64,000 nt of DNA. Source: Onchocerca lupi. Its lineage: Eukaryota; Nematoda; Chromadorea; Rhabditida; Onchocercidae. Numbering within the stretch: position 1 is the first letter of the stretch; every line of letters starts with the position of its first letter. Location: positions 186,001 through 250,000 of the forward strand of contig JAOVVO010000017.1 in the NCBI GenBank assembly GCA_028564675.1. Reading direction: 5' to 3'. Below, piece by piece: positions 11,701 through 23,949 of the stretch. The notes under the pieces are model-generated. The model did no database searches. It was not told the origin of the DNA and saw nothing but the letters and a program-made list of their open reading frames with translations. The position numbers were made by a program, and so were the translations under genes.

Positions 11701-14700
11701 TAAAAGTGACGGAAATGACGAAACAGACAAAACTGGGCCTTGATGTCAAAAGGGAGGAAAATATCGCGGAGTGGTATACGCAGGTTTTTTTTTTTTTTTT
11801 TTTTGATTTTAAGAAAAATTAATTAGTGCGATTCCAGTGGCAATTCCCAAATTTCATCGATAGCAAATATACTTACTTATCTCATGTAATATTAACAGTA
11901 TTATTGTTTTTTTTTTTCGAGAATTTGATTATGAGATTTTACCTTCCTAAATTCTGGTTTATTTGGTATGTATCTTGCCTTTTGTTATTAGTACGAAAAA
12001 AAAAAAAAGAAAAGAAAAAAAAAAGAGTGCGGCGAGATCCAGCACTGCATGATGTATCATGCTTCTTTAAATAGTGCTTGTCAATTTAATGGGTGGGTTT
12101 ATAGAATTTCACCAAATTGTTGTAATTGATGAGAAAAAACATATATCAATACTAACATCATGTCAAATATTTAGATCATAATGAAGGCGGACATGATCGA
12201 GTATTACGATGTATCAGGTTGTTATATATTACGTCCATGGTCATTTGCAATTTGGGAAATAATAAAAAAATGGTTCGATTCAGAAATTAAGAAACTTGGC
12301 GTATGCAACTGCTATTTTCCAATGTTTGTTTCACAGAACGCTTTGCAAAAGGAGAAGGAACATATCACTGATTTTGCTCCAGAGGTTTGTCATCCTGTAA
12401 AATTTGATCTGGGAAGTATTACGATGCGAAAAATAGCAAGAGTTGAGTACTGTAGGGATACTAATACATATATTTCTGTATTTTCTATAAGTGTCAAATG
12501 AGCCAAAAAAGCAGTATGGTATTCAAAAGGATAAAATCAATGAGTCTAGCTTGAATTAAAGTAATGGTTCAATATCATCTTAATTCGATTAATGCTACTG
12601 ATATTTGTAATCATGTTGATTTATATAGAAATATTGCAGGTAGCTTGGATAACTCGAGCTGGAGATTCCGAATTGAATGAACCGATTGCCATACGTCCAA
12701 CAAGTGAAACGGTAATATATCCAAGTTATGCGAAATGGATTCAGTCTTACCGTGATTTGCCTATTCGTTTGAATCAGTGGTGCAATGTTGTGGTAAGCCG
12801 TTAGTATGATTTCAGTTTTTCTATTGAAATTCCTATTTCAGTTTTGCTTAAACAATTGGTTGGAATTGATGCATTAGGAACTATTTGTTTTAGCTTTGGG
12901 ATGACTCCTTTTTTTTGACAAATGATCTACGGCATATCATAAATGGACTTAGCTTGAAACATTGTTTGGAATAACATTTCAATATTTTTTTGTAGCTGTT
13001 CAATTAAAAATTCAGAAGTTTCACTAAAACCCGAATGATGTCAAATTTTGAATTTTATCAATTTCCATCTGAGAAGACGATTTCTTTCTTTATTTTAGCG
13101 TTGGGAATTCAAGCATCCGACGCCATTTTTACGAACACGTGAATTTTTATGGCAAGAAGGACATACGGCTTTTCAGACGAAGCATGAAGCTGAAAAAGAA
13201 GTTTTTGTAATCTTGGACTTATATGCGAAAGTTTATACGGATTTGTTGGCTATACCGGTAACGAAAGGTCGAAAATCAGAGAAAGAAAAATTTGCTGGTG
13301 GTGACTTTACAACTACGGTTGAAGTCTATGTCCCAATTAATGGACGAGGTATCCAGGTTGGTATAACTTCAAGTTAAGTAGATGATGAAGTCTAAAATTC
13401 ATGGGATAGTTTAAAAAGTAGTGACTGTTATTAAATGATACTTTTAGAGGTAGAATCTTCTATGATTCTTATATTGCCTTAGTTATTTGTCGTTCTTTTT
13501 AAATTCGCCATAATTCTATTAATCTTTGTATTTCTCCCCATCATTTCTTCCCATCACCCCTTCAGATACTAGTTCTGTATAAGAATTCTATTATCTCGTA
13601 AAAAAGTCTGCACAATAATTCTATTGTCGCTTTTATCGTTTTTTAAAATAAGGAATCACAAATCGTTATTTTCAAGCGAAATATATTTTTAAATGAATTT
13701 ATCATCAAATTTGATACTTGTTATTGGATTGTAGGGTGCCACATCTCATCACCTTGGACAGAATTTCTCCAAAATGTTTGACATTTCGTTCGAGGATCCG
13801 GAAACTGGCAAGAAGACATTCGCATGGCAAAATAGTTGGGGCATGACAACAAGAACAATTGGTGCTATGATTATGATTCATAGTGATAATGATGGTCTTG
13901 TGCTACCTCCGAAAGTTGCACCTATCCAGGTTTTTATTCTATTAAATCAATTTAATGTTTGATGCATAAATCGCATTCTACTCCAAATCGAAGAAAGTAT
14001 TCGTTTGCTAAGTTACGAATAAACAGATTAAAATATCCAAAACTTTCTGGATACATAGCGCGAGAATGCAGTGGATGACTAATATCGAATTATAGCGATA
14101 CGTATTTCTAGAAGCTGTGAGAAAGCTGAGAGAGTAACGAGTATATTTAATTAGTTAAAACTATATGAATTACTGGATAACCTCATTATTTCTACTGAAA
14201 TATATAAACCGAAATCGGAATAAAGAACAAAATTCGTTTTCAAATAAAAAGATATAGGAATTACAATTTTAGGTGATAATCATACCAGTTGGTATCACAG
14301 CGCAAATGGATAAGAAAATAAGACAAGAAATAATCACAAAAACGGAAGAAGTCATGAAAATTCTTCAAAATTCAAACATTAGGACCGACACCGATTTGCG
14401 TGAAAATTACTCTCCTGGGTGGAAGTTTAATCACTGGGAACTAAAAGGTGTTCCGATTAGACTTGAAATTGGACCGAAAGATATTGAAAAATTTCAGGTA
14501 TCGTTGCATGATAATAAACAGCGGTTATGATTAGTTAAATTATTCATTTTGTTAAACTTTGACTTGAATTTTGAAAAATTAAGAACTTATTGATTTTATT
14601 TCTGATTGATCGAGTTTGATAATAATTTTATTAAGTCATTTTTTCCGACTAATAATTTGGTTCGACCTTGATATTTAAAAAGTGTTATTTCTTTCTCCCA

Positions 14701-15704
14701 ATTTTTTTTTTTTTTTGCTCCTTACTTAAATACCTATGCACATGTTTGTAGGTTACATGCGTTATTCGTCATAACAGACAAAAATCGATCATTCCGATCG
14801 ATAATTTATCAGCAAAATGTTCCGAATTGTTAGACGAGATCCATACCAAAATGTATATGAAGTAAGTTTCTAAATAAAAATGGTCAGTTATAAATGCCGA
14901 TTTCTAGTTATATTCAGAGAGATATATGATAGTCTTCAACTTTATACTTGGCAGACTTTTTCTTCAACTTGAACTTCAATTCTTTATTTTTCTTTCATGT
15001 TTCATTTCATCAACCACATGTTGATTGACTACTGATGAAGATGAAAGCTGTAATTTAAATTGCTTAACTTCATTTTACATTACAATTATGTTCCGGAACA
15101 ATGGAAAATTGGTTTCATCTTTGATGATGATAAAATCTTGAGCGAGATAAAAATGGTGCCTTTTATAAGCAGCATTATTCCATTTTTTGAAAATATTTTT
15201 TTCAGCGCAGAAAAGATACGTGATGAACATCTGAAAATTACTAAACATTGGTCAGAGTTTAAAGAACTTTTGGATCAGAAATGTTTAATTTTGGCTGCGT
15301 TTTGTGGTTTTTCACATTGTGAAGATAACATTAAAAAAGATAGTTCAAATGGCGAATGCAGCGAAGCAGGAGCCCCAGCAATGGGTGCTAAAACATTATG
15401 TATACCATTGGAACAGGTTCGTACCATCGTAATTAGTTATGTTTTGATTAAACAACTGATAAAAGTTATTTTTTTTCAGAAAAAATTTAGAAGTATTAAA
15501 GCAATATCTTTTTGATAATATTATAAATGGGACATTTGTTTATTTGATTTCTGATGAATGTATTTTACAAATAAAATAGACCATTTTCTATTTGTTTGCT
15601 AATACTATATTTTTTAGCCTTCTGAAGAATTACCAATGCAATGTATACATCCAAAATGCAAGGAACAACCCAAATTTTACGCACTTTTCGGTCGCAGTTA
15701 TTGA
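575..15704 (+). CDS. EPRS: Bifunctional glutamyl/prolyl-tRNA synthetase (27 exons, 1579 aa)
   Basis: Charges tRNA-Glu and tRNA-Pro in the cytosol. Exons (start-end): 575-741, 1230-1335, 1625-1789, 1934-2059, 2332-2486, 2584-2710, 3031-3223, 3613-3784, 3959-4192, 4749-4893, 5088-5204, 5372-5560, 6003-6155, 6477-6671, 6843-6921, 9060-9482, 9940-10193, 10526-10639, 11607-11783, 12175-12384, 12640-12792, 13099-13356, 13735-13929, 14273-14497, 14752-14861, 15206-15416, 15618-15704. Residues 1-240 form a GST-like N-terminal region. The class I GluRS core has HIGH (HIGHAKAAL, near residue 243) and MSKRK (near 465). Four WHEP repeats, each with QGxLVRxxK, span about 776-1035. The class II ProRS core starts with KLGLDVKREENIAEWY and has RPTSETVIYPSYAKW, LRTREFLWQEGHTAF and the typical GRSY end. 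Human EPRS is about 1512 aa. All phases join. A split into two genes at 10640-11612 remains possible (see that entry). Confidence 0.93.
4406..4442. repeat. Short inverted repeat in an EPRS intron
   Basis: Arm ATTCTCTAAAGTTG (4406-4419) and arm CAACTTTTTAGAGAAT (4427-4442) are complementary apart from two extra T residues, around a 7-base loop. It lies in the intron after exon 9. No function can be assigned. Confidence 0.6.
7029..7165 (+). repeat. Left terminal inverted repeat of the intron element
   Basis: Pairs with 8748-8882 in reverse complement. The shared core is the block from TGTAAATGTT to CCGAAAGTTCT (7043-7086 here), with substitutions at a few positions and a short insertion in the right copy. 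Confidence 0.75.
7186..7209 (+). repeat. Direct repeat bounding the cargo of the element (copy 1; copy 2 at 7968-7993)
   Basis: ACAAGTAAAAACATGC followed by a T run occurs at 7186-7209 and again at 7968-7993. The two copies bracket the coding-like segment almost exactly, which suggests that the cargo entered by insertion between, or duplication of, this sequence. Confidence 0.65.
7403..7923 (+). pseudogene. Broken coding-like cargo in the inverted-repeat element, source gene unknown
   Basis: The base composition here is visibly richer in G and C than the surrounding intron. One frame opens at ATG 7403 (MVNEVKQPDPFGTKG...) and stops near 7570. A second frame then runs without a stop from about 7582 to TAA at 7921-7923. 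It is rich in K, S, N, Q and E, with the stretch ARTIAQRYKQQFSKSD. The two frames differ, so a frameshift or lost intron separates them. A GTAAGT near 7739 could be an old donor. Nothing resembles a transposase or reverse transcriptase. I do not recognise the source. It may be a captured host gene fragment or decayed element-encoded protein. Confidence 0.45.
8609..8692. other. Pre-miRNA-like hairpin within the element
   Basis: Arm 8609-8635 (starts AAAAATCGCA) pairs with arm 8663-8692 (ends TGCGATTTTT). The stem is about 27 bp with one bulge and two mismatches, around a 27-base loop. The size suits a small-RNA precursor or an internal fold-back of the transposon. Expression is unknown. Confidence 0.4.
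8730..8757. repeat. (AT)14 microsatellite
   Basis: Uninterrupted alternating A/T dinucleotides at the inner edge of the right terminal repeat of the intron element. Confidence 0.9.
8748..8882 (-). repeat. Right terminal inverted repeat of the intron element
   Basis: Reverse complement of the left repeat at 7029-7165. Its inner edge runs into the AT microsatellite and its outer edge abuts a perfect 9-bp-arm palindrome at 8882-8919. Confidence 0.75.
8882..8919. repeat. Palindrome with 9-bp arms next to the element's right end
   Basis: ACTAGCTGC (8882-8890) and GCAGCTAGT (8911-8919) are perfect inverted copies. GCAAT (8895-8899) and ATTGC (8908-8912) form an inner pair. It could be part of the element's terminus or its target. 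Confidence 0.6.
10640..11612 (+). other. GluRS-ProRS junction: intron of a fused gene, or intercistronic region of two genes
   Basis: The exon ending at 10639 (last WHEP repeat) is followed by GTATAG. Read through, the frame gives Val then stop TAG at 10643-10645. At the far side TATTAG ends at 11606 and an in-frame ATG lies at 11613, six bases into the ProRS exon. The spacer contains AATAAA near 11083. The sequence therefore fits either a fused EPRS with a 967-bp intron, or a GluRS-WHEP gene followed by a trans-spliced ProRS gene. From general knowledge, most animals have fused EPRS while Caenorhabditis has separate ears-1 and pars-1. The close same-strand order here favours the fused or only recently split state. 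Confidence 0.6.
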
Positions 15705-16685
15705 CAACAACTTATTCAGACTCACCTTATTTACATTTAAGAAGAAGGGAATTAAAGAAGATGAAACTGCTCCTTAATTTATTGAACTACGACCATTTAT
15801 GTAATGATGAAGAAGTCTAACAATGCCATATGATATTATTCTGCTAATTTCAACGCCTTATCACCTAAAATATCTATGCAGATAGTATGGAAACTTGCTG
15901 CTTAATTAGTACCCAAAAAACAGTAATGCAATTTCTCATGTTTTCTAAATTTTTGAAAAAATTTTTTTTGAAATTTTTGAATTTTTCTGAAATTTTTGAA
16001 TTTTGAATTTTTTTTTGAATCCGGTATCGATGCCTCCTAACTTTCGACTCGATTTTGTTCCATTCAAAAGATATTTTTTTGCTTGTTGTTATCTTTAGGT
16101 CCTCGTTTTTCGTATTTAGTTCTTTCCTTCCTAGTTGATTATTACCTATCCATTTTTCAATACAGATAAGAGCATCAAAGCAGTCCAAATTCGAGTCTTC
16201 ATTATATAATCTTTAGGAAAGCAACACTGAAGTTTTTAGACTTGATTATTTTGAATTTAGGAATATTTTAAAATAACTTTATAGTGGATTGAGACTCAGA
16301 GCTCCCACATTTTATGCTTGCTTTATGTTGACTATTTACTTTATAACTGATCCGTGTTGTTTATCTATTGCAAACATAGAATGTAAAAGTAATGAAGGAA
16401 ACTTTAATATGACGCAACATTAAATGAATGAATATCTTGTGAAGGATAAGAAATAATTTCTAGGAATCAGTTAGTTTAAAATTGGGGGATGAATGAATTC
16501 AAGGTCTTGTAGTATTTAAATAATGAGTTCACATTGTAGAATCAGGCGAATCAGTTATACTGTCATTTTAGGAATACTGTAACTGGGAAGTTAAAGAGAG
16601 TAAAATCAAAACAAAAGATTGGAAAGGAGTTGTTAAAGATTAGAAAGCAATTTCCCAGAATTTTTAGAATCTTAATAAAAAGTAT
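15705..16685. other. Intergenic, 3' ends of EPRS and transketolase (convergent)
   Basis: No credible gene is seen. Low-complexity sequence built from GAAATTTTTGAATTTTT-like units occupies about 15945-16020. The region must contain both 3' UTRs, but no unambiguous AATAAA-cleavage pair could be assigned to either gene. Confidence 0.6.
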
Positions 16686-19600
16686 TTAATTTGGTGGATG
16701 AATGGACTGATGAACAGCATCAACAATACATTTCGCTGAAATTCCGTATTTTTCAAGAAGAGCATCTGGTGGTCCGGAACGTGGAACATCAAGAACGAAT
16801 AATGAACGAACATGAATATCTTTCTGATCAGAAACAGCCTGACATACGGCCTCACCAATGCCTAAAATTTCCAGTAAATTTATTGAAGGAAAACTTTTTA
16901 ATGTATTTAATAAAAATTTATCAAATATTTCCTTCAGAAACTGAACATGAAGCTGTACATCTATGTCAAGTCACGCCATGAGATTTGCAATAATGAGACA
17001 AATCTAAAAATTGCGATAACTTGAGAAATGAAAAGCAAGAGTGGGAAGTTCTCTTTTAGTCATAAAAGAAGAATATAATGAACGAACCAAAAGGACATAA
17101 TGAACAAAAATTAGAAGATCTTCGCTGAGATCTCAGCTTAATATTTCAAATATCGAAAAATGATACCTCCGGCTTGATAATGATCCTCCACAGTGATGAT
17201 GCGATTTTCTGCTCTTCTGGCTGATTTTATGATCAAATCTTTATCAAGCGGTTTAATTGTAAATGGATCCATTAAGATTACTTCTATATTTTCTGATTGC
17301 AACTTATCTGCTGCTTTTTTTGCTTCATAAAGCGTAATACCTGCACCGATTATTAACGCTTTTGGTTTGCTTGCATCATGTACAATCTGAAATGAACTGT
17401 AAATTTTAAGATGATAAAGCGCTTCATTTATTTTATTTAACAAGATTGAAAGATAGATGTATTCCATATAAATATGTATTGCGAGGGAGAGAACAAGTGT
17501 ATATTAATACATCGTTTATTGGAAAAAAAAATAGGTCAATTAAATGCATCAAATCCAAAGAAATGAAACATTAAAGAAAGCTAATTTGTTTTATAAAAAG
17601 TTATTTGTATAATTAGAAATATAGATAAGCATTATCTACCTTTCCTTTACCAATTTCGAATTTTTCATCGTTGTTATAGATAACTGGACATGCAGGGCGT
17701 CCAGTACGTATGAATGCAATACCACGAGTATTAGCCGCCAATTCCGTCGCACGTTCTGCTGCCACTGCATCGCTTGGATAGAACACAATGGAGCCAGGAA
17801 TAGTTCTGAATTTTTAAATTTAATAATCAAATTTTATGAAGATATGCGGAGAATTTATCTCCAAAATTAACATACCGAAATAGTGCAATATCTTCCAGAC
17901 CCATTTGCGATGGACCGTCTTCTCCAATAGAAACACCAACATGTGAACCAGCGCATTTTATGTTTGCGAATGATACTGCAGCCATACGAAGCTGATCAGC
18001 AGCACGCGTGAAGAATGCAGCGAATGTGCTATAATTTAAAAAGTTTTAAAATATGCTTTGAAATTGTGAGCACACCATCATTATAAACAGTGGATCATAT
18101 TACATGCAAAACTCAAATGTTAATTCAAACATCAATTGAAATTATATATAAAAAACAAATTACTACCGATTTATTTTTATCTAAATCTTCTCAGCGAAAA
18201 CCGTTTTGTACTAGAAAATTTCACAAATCACCAAAATTTTGACTATTAACGGAGTGCACTCGATGTTTTGGAAAATTTTTATCCTCACAAATACACGATT
18301 TCACTACTTTTTTCTTTCTTTTGAAAAAAAATTTATTTAAATTTCTTCTTGAAAATTAAATTGCACACAATGTTACGGATAGTATTAAACTATAAACGTA
18401 ATTTTTATTAGATTTATGTTATCTTTAGTTCTTCATTTCAGTGAATTTTATTAACCTCTGGTAATATCAAAAATATAAATTCTTGAAAATGATCAACAGA
18501 AAAGATTAGTGTCACAATATATATGAGATCAAAAAACAATAAATCAGCTATTAAATAAGGGTACCAAAGACTAGTACTCTCAAACAATATTTCTTTATTA
18601 GTTTTATTAAAACAGCAACTATAGGTCAGAATATGAGATCGCACACCGTAAACTTACAACAATGCATTCAAATAAATTCTGTATGAATGCCTGCGTATAT
18701 GTGCGTGTATTTGTCTGCGCATATATGTATATATCACAAACATTACACACTATAATAATGTTGAAATAAAAGAATTCAATAGTATATAGTGAGAAATTTT
18801 AATTCTGATGGTGTAGGAAATAAAGAAATTAATGAATATAACTCTTTGTAGTTGAATCTGCTAAGGCAACAATCATTAAACCATAACCGAGGAAAGATTA
18901 AAACATATGTTGGCATATCATAATCATACCCAATAATGAATTATGTTACCATTGAAAGATGCATCGTTGGGCAATATGGATGGTATCAGTGATTTTAAAT
19001 CATATTTTTCAATTCATTTTAAATGTAATAAGTTTCTCAAATAAATAAAGCACTGAAAAAATATAAAAACTGAACTAATTAAGTCTTGACCTAACTAAAA
19101 TTTATTAATGAAGTAAACCTTGCAAATGGTATGGCACGATCACGACACTGCAAACCAACAGCAACTCCAACAAGATTTTGTTCTGCAATGAAACATTCGA
19201 CGAATTGCTCTGGATGTTTTTTAAGCAAATTCTCACTAAATGTCGAGTTTTTGGTATCACCATCTAAGCCAATTATTCGTGGGCAAGCATCACCCAGTTT
19301 TGCCAATGCTGTACCATAAGCCTGACGGGTTGCTACCTGAAATAATCAATATTTGACGAAAATGATTCCGAAAAAAATTAATAAAATTAAGAAAAAAATA
19401 AACAAGTGTTCCTATCACTCAGTAAAGAGTTAAGATTTATAAATATTGCATGATAAGTAAACAATTAACATTAGCAACATTTTCCGATCATTAGATTACG
19501 GAGGAAAGCTATTCTTTCAATAGTGACAATACAAGGAATTACGGGCCATGTAGATGACTTGAAAACTTGTAAATATTGTGAGCAACATGCGTAAAGCCCC

Positions 19601-22364
19601 AGATTTATTACGTAAACATAGATCTAACATATAAAATAAGCAATATCTAGTTTGGTTTTGATAAAAGTATTTTTTTAAAAGTCAGGACCTCACGATCTGC
19701 TTAAATTGCGGTTCGATTTGCTATAATTACTACTCAACATCTTTTCTAGACGAATTAAAATTATATGAAATGAATTTGCCAGAAGTGCGCTTATTCCTAA
19801 AAGAACTATGATATACTTTGTCGCCAATTTTGTATTCAGGTGGTGCCATCTTAATAGAGCCAAATGGTAGTCGAACACATGGAGCATCGTTCACTGGAAG
19901 TTTTATTTGTAGTGTTCCAGTCATATCTTCTTTATTCATAAGACGCTGTTCAATTGCCTCAATTGTATCTTCAGGTACTGGTTTCCCATGCCAATTATTC
20001 TACAAGTAAATCATTGACAAGATACAAGATTTCAAGGCAATGTTAGATTTGATTATTCAAGATTGCACAAGTGCTTCTTGAAGAACCAAGGCAGATGATT
20101 GCATCAGAAATTCTTTCCACATTAAGAGAGTGCATAATTTGCCTTAACAAATTACTGGAATATTTACAAATTTCCAGCCTTTACATTCATCATTTTAATT
20201 CCAGTAACTTTTTCATGTACATCTACTGATAAAAGTTAGAAGAGACAATTTGAAATAACTGTACCATGAGATTGTATTTGGCTACCTATCCGTGATACAA
20301 CACAACAATACGCGTTTATATCTCGTCAAACAGCCAACATTGATTATCTAGCAGAGAATCTAGGATATTTCCGGTATTTTACTTGACCGGTCATAGCTGG
20401 TGCTCTGCCACTAATAATATGTGTTATTTATTCATTTCACATCTTCCATGTCTACTCCTAAATCCCGAACCTTCTCCAAATGAGTGCTATTAATTGCCAA
20501 ACTTGTCTCTACACCAGGACATAAGCGACGAAACTTCCTGCATAGGTTTTGTCTGATTGTTTCGTAATGAATCAAAAATTTCATAATCTTTATTATTATA
20601 TCTGGTAAAGGACAAGTAACCGATAAAAAACAGATAGTCTTCCAGTAGATTTTGAGAAACTTAGCATCGTTTAATTTGCTGTAGTAAATAAGTGAAATTT
20701 ATTTTTAACTACTGACAGTAACTGATGTAAACACTGTAATGATTAATGATTTGCTCAGTCAGTTAAACATTTCTCGGGTTGTAGAATAGGAAAAACTTAC
20801 TTCATCTTCGATTCCAACGATGCCTTTTCCTTTCAGTGTTTTTGCAACAATGGCTGTTGGTTTATCTTTTGTCTGACTGAATATAAATAAAAAATATTTC
20901 ACCGAATACCGTTTCAATTGTAACTGGTCATAATTAGCAAACAATTTTCTTAAATCTTCTACTGTGTTAGCGCTGATGGTATGATAGACTGTAGCTCTGA
21001 CCGACCAACAAGATATAAGGTTTTAAAGTTGCTTGAAAATTCCGAAATAAGTCTGATCGCGTTCTAACATTATTTTCAGCTTGACGCTGTTGCAAAATGA
21101 AATAGAATATTTGATTTTGTAGATTTTGCAGAATTAAAATAAAAATTATACAAAAACACAGATGAAGACTTTTTTCCTTAGCATTTTTTTTCAAAATTTC
21201 CAACCGTGCAATTTCATATGCATTTAATAATTCCACAACATTACTGCCATCAACAATGATTGTGTGGCATCCAAATGATTCAAAACGTTTTGCCAAGGCT
21301 TCAGCGTCATGTCCTAACATTGTCTGTTGGGTTTGTCCTAGACGATTCATGTCCACGATTGCAAGCAAATTGTCCAATTTGTAATACGATGCAAATGCTG
21401 GAACATCGAACATTCAAGTTATTAATTACAGAGTTTATTTAGCAATTTCTGATTTCTTATCGCTATCAAATAAAACATGTTACATCGACTTTTCGATCAA
21501 ATATTAAGGAAAATCGAAATTTAAAAACAAAACATGCCTGCTGCCTCCCACACTGAACCTTCTGCGCATTCGCCATCACCCAACAAACAATACACACGAT
21601 AACTTGCCTAAATTAAAGAAAAAAAAAAAGTTGTTTCAGAAAAGAAATAAAATCCGATGAATAGTTCGATACTCTGATTTACGAAAACGGTCAGCAAAGT
21701 GAAAATGGCTAATATTTGATATTAAACAGGCCTTCTATAATAACTGGTCAAATGAAAATTTTATTCTTAAAATGACTCTTGAAATCATGAAACAATACCT
21801 TATCAATGTATTTTCCAGCATAAGCCATTCCAGCAGCGCATGAGAGACCCTGTCCGAGAGAGCCCGTAGCAACATCGATAAAGTCCAATCGTGGTGTAGG
21901 ATGGCCTTCCAGATCACAGTTTATCTTCCTTATGTTCATCATATCAGCAGTTGATATATGTCCCGCTTGGTGCCAAGCAGCATACAACACTGGGCATGCA
22001 TGACCCTTTAAAAAAAAAAAAAAAAAAACACTATTTCAATTCTTATGATTTAAATTAAAACTCAAGTTTTACATAAACTATAAAGACAAGTTTAAGTCCT
22101 AAATAATAACTTATTATCTATTTTTTACTCGTGCAAAATTCATCAGATAAAACAAACTTTTGATAAAACGAAACGATCAGCAGATGGATTTTTCGGGAAT
22201 GCTTTGTCAATTTTCATTTCATTAAAGAAAAGAGTTGCAACAATCTCCGCAGCTGAGCATGAGCTTGTGGGATGACCTGATTTGGCCGCACAAGTCATTT
22301 TGATTGAATCAATACGAAGATGATTAGCCATATCATTTAATTGTTGAATATCTATTTTCCCCAT
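16686..22364 (-). CDS. TKT: Transketolase (11 exons, 622 aa)
   Basis: Transfers two-carbon ketol units in the cytosolic non-oxidative pentose phosphate pathway, using thiamine diphosphate and a divalent metal. Exons (high to low): 22364-22158, 22005-21799, 21607-21538, 21397-21205, 20876-20801, 19999-19817, 19336-19119, 18028-17876, 17807/17805-17640, 17386-17167, 16861-16686. Phases close exactly when exon 9 starts at 17805. Seen: SGHPTSSCSAAE near residue 30, VATGSLGQGLS, the TPP-binding motif from GDGE (near residue 148) to N (DMN, near 179), LDGDTKNSTFSE, FIAEQNLVGVAVG, GVSIGEDGPSQMGLED, DPFTIKPLD and TVEDHYQAGGIGEAV. The length matches the human enzyme (623 aa). Exon 3 ends at a GC donor. 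The ATG at 22362-22364 follows an acceptor by two bases. Confidence 0.95.
21536..21538 (-). other. GC splice donor of transketolase intron 3
   Basis: Reading the minus strand, exon 3 ends GGCAGCAG and the intron starts GCATG (donor bases 21537-21536). Joining to the acceptor before 21397 gives WEAAAFASYYKLDNL, which keeps the conserved WEAxAFAS-YKLDN of the family. No GT donor nearby preserves this reading. Confidence 0.8.
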
Positions 22365-22376
22365 TGCTGAATTTAA
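22365..22376 (-). promoter_or_regulatory. Likely trans-splice acceptor of transketolase
   Basis: On the minus strand AAATTCAG is followed by CA and then the ATG, so the mRNA body would start two bases before the start codon. Confidence 0.5.
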
Positions 22377-23224
22377 TAAGCGTTATTGAATTTTCTGAAA
22401 TTTTATACTTTCTTCGAAATGTTGCAACTTAATATGTTCCATACAAAAGTATCACACGCAAACATCCTTTCCTCATAATTAGACTTTCAAAGTTAAAACA
22501 GTTGAAAATATGACTTTTTAACTGATAAGGGATGTAATCTATACACAATGTTCCTCTTTCCAAAAAAATTTGCCAACAAAAACGAAAGTCTATAAATTAA
22601 AGCTCAAAGATCATCTTATTATACCAACACACATCGAAATATATTTGGATAGGAGTCAAACCATCAATATGTTTCAAAGCGAATATGTCTCCTACTGAGG
22701 TGAGACATGATGAATATTTGGCGTATTCGCTTTGTGACATATTGAGTGTAATCTTTCCTTCGATAAGTAGAGTACTACGAATTCTCAAGAAAAGCTTTCA
22801 TTAACAACTATAACAGCGACCTACTAACAGTGCTTCAAATTTCAAAAATTTCAAAAACTTCAAACAGTATATAAAGAGAGAAATACAGGATGTAAGAACA
22901 AGTTTTCCAAACGGTTGAATAACAACATTTTTAACACACATAAAAAATTTTGAACAAGAAATTGCACTTCAACAACCAAACATATGAAAATTATATTTCG
23001 CCACATGAAAAGCTACATGAATCATTATCAATTGTATGAACAAGGAGATTTTATTTTTATCATGAATTTTTGTTCTTTTCCTATCATTATTTTGACTGTC
23101 ATCGACTGGACAGAACTGCAGTTCAAGTCCGTAAATAACTTGACATAATTACTTTAAACTTCTTATATATCATTAAATTCTTCAATTTATGAAGAAATGA
23201 AGGAATCTATAATCAATTAGTCCT

Positions 23225-23225
<1 letters not shown>

Positions 23226-23263
<38 letters not shown>
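23226..23263. repeat. A38 homopolymer, paired with a T38 run at 23652-23689
   Basis: Thirty-eight consecutive A residues on the plus strand. A run of thirty-eight T residues follows at 23652-23689, so the pair forms an inverted homopolymer repeat. Confidence 0.85.
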
Positions 23264-23265
<2 letters not shown>

Positions 23266-23650
23266 ACGAAAATGTGGAAAGTTGTCCTATTTTCCTAATG
23301 AAGAATAGTGGATACTATTTTCATATTCTGATGGCGTCCGTTTGGTCTCGTATAGTAATTTAATAATATTAAAGCACAATTTGATCAGAGCTCGACAACA
23401 AGAAAAAAAAAATGAAGCATATATGAATAAAACAACAGAACCAGTAGCGGTGTACCTGTTAAATGAAAAAAAAAAAAAAAAAAGAAATTACATACGACTT
23501 TTGATCATTTTGAAGGTCACATACCTAATTACTTTGCTTTAATTTGATTTTTTTAATTTGTAAAAATCATAACTATTACACATGAAATATGACAATTGAA
23601 AAACTATACCTCTTTCCAAATTTAATTTTCTTGGATGTTATTTAAAATAC

Positions 23651-23651
<1 letters not shown>

Positions 23652-23689
<38 letters not shown>
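23652..23689. repeat. T38 homopolymer
   Basis: Thirty-eight consecutive T residues, inverted relative to the A38 run at 23226-23263. Confidence 0.85.
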
Positions 23690-23693
<4 letters not shown>

Positions 23694-23949
23694 AAAAAGA
23701 AAAACATGATTCACATTATTTGAAATGTTTCCTCACATAATTTGTTTTCTAAATTTAGTTATAAAAATTCGCACAATATTCTTAAGAATTTGCGAGAATT
23801 ACTAGAAAAGACTATAGGAAGAATAAAGAATGAAATACAGAGAAGAAAATGAAATTAATTGATAAAAAGAGTGTTTACAGTAAATCGATAAAATATCAGT
23901 CCCAAGAAAAAGGCAAGGTGATAATCTGCAGAATTATATTATTAAAGCT

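Larger units (their letters stand above)
22377..23949. other. Intergenic between transketolase 5' end and ASCC3 3' end
   Basis: AT-rich, with a 38-A run and a 38-T run 388 bp apart. A 63-codon open frame on the minus strand (22597-22788) has fairly mixed amino acid composition but no recognised family and no partner exon. No gene is called. Confidence 0.5.

Noticed and set aside
15874..16188. 104-codon minus-strand frame between EPRS and transketolase
   Set aside because: Dominated by Lys/Asn/Phe from low-complexity GAAATTTTT repeats; no coding signature.
22597..22788. 63-codon minus-strand frame upstream of transketolase
   Set aside because: Composition is fairly balanced, but no partner exon, start context or family could be found, and transketolase is already complete from its own ATG.
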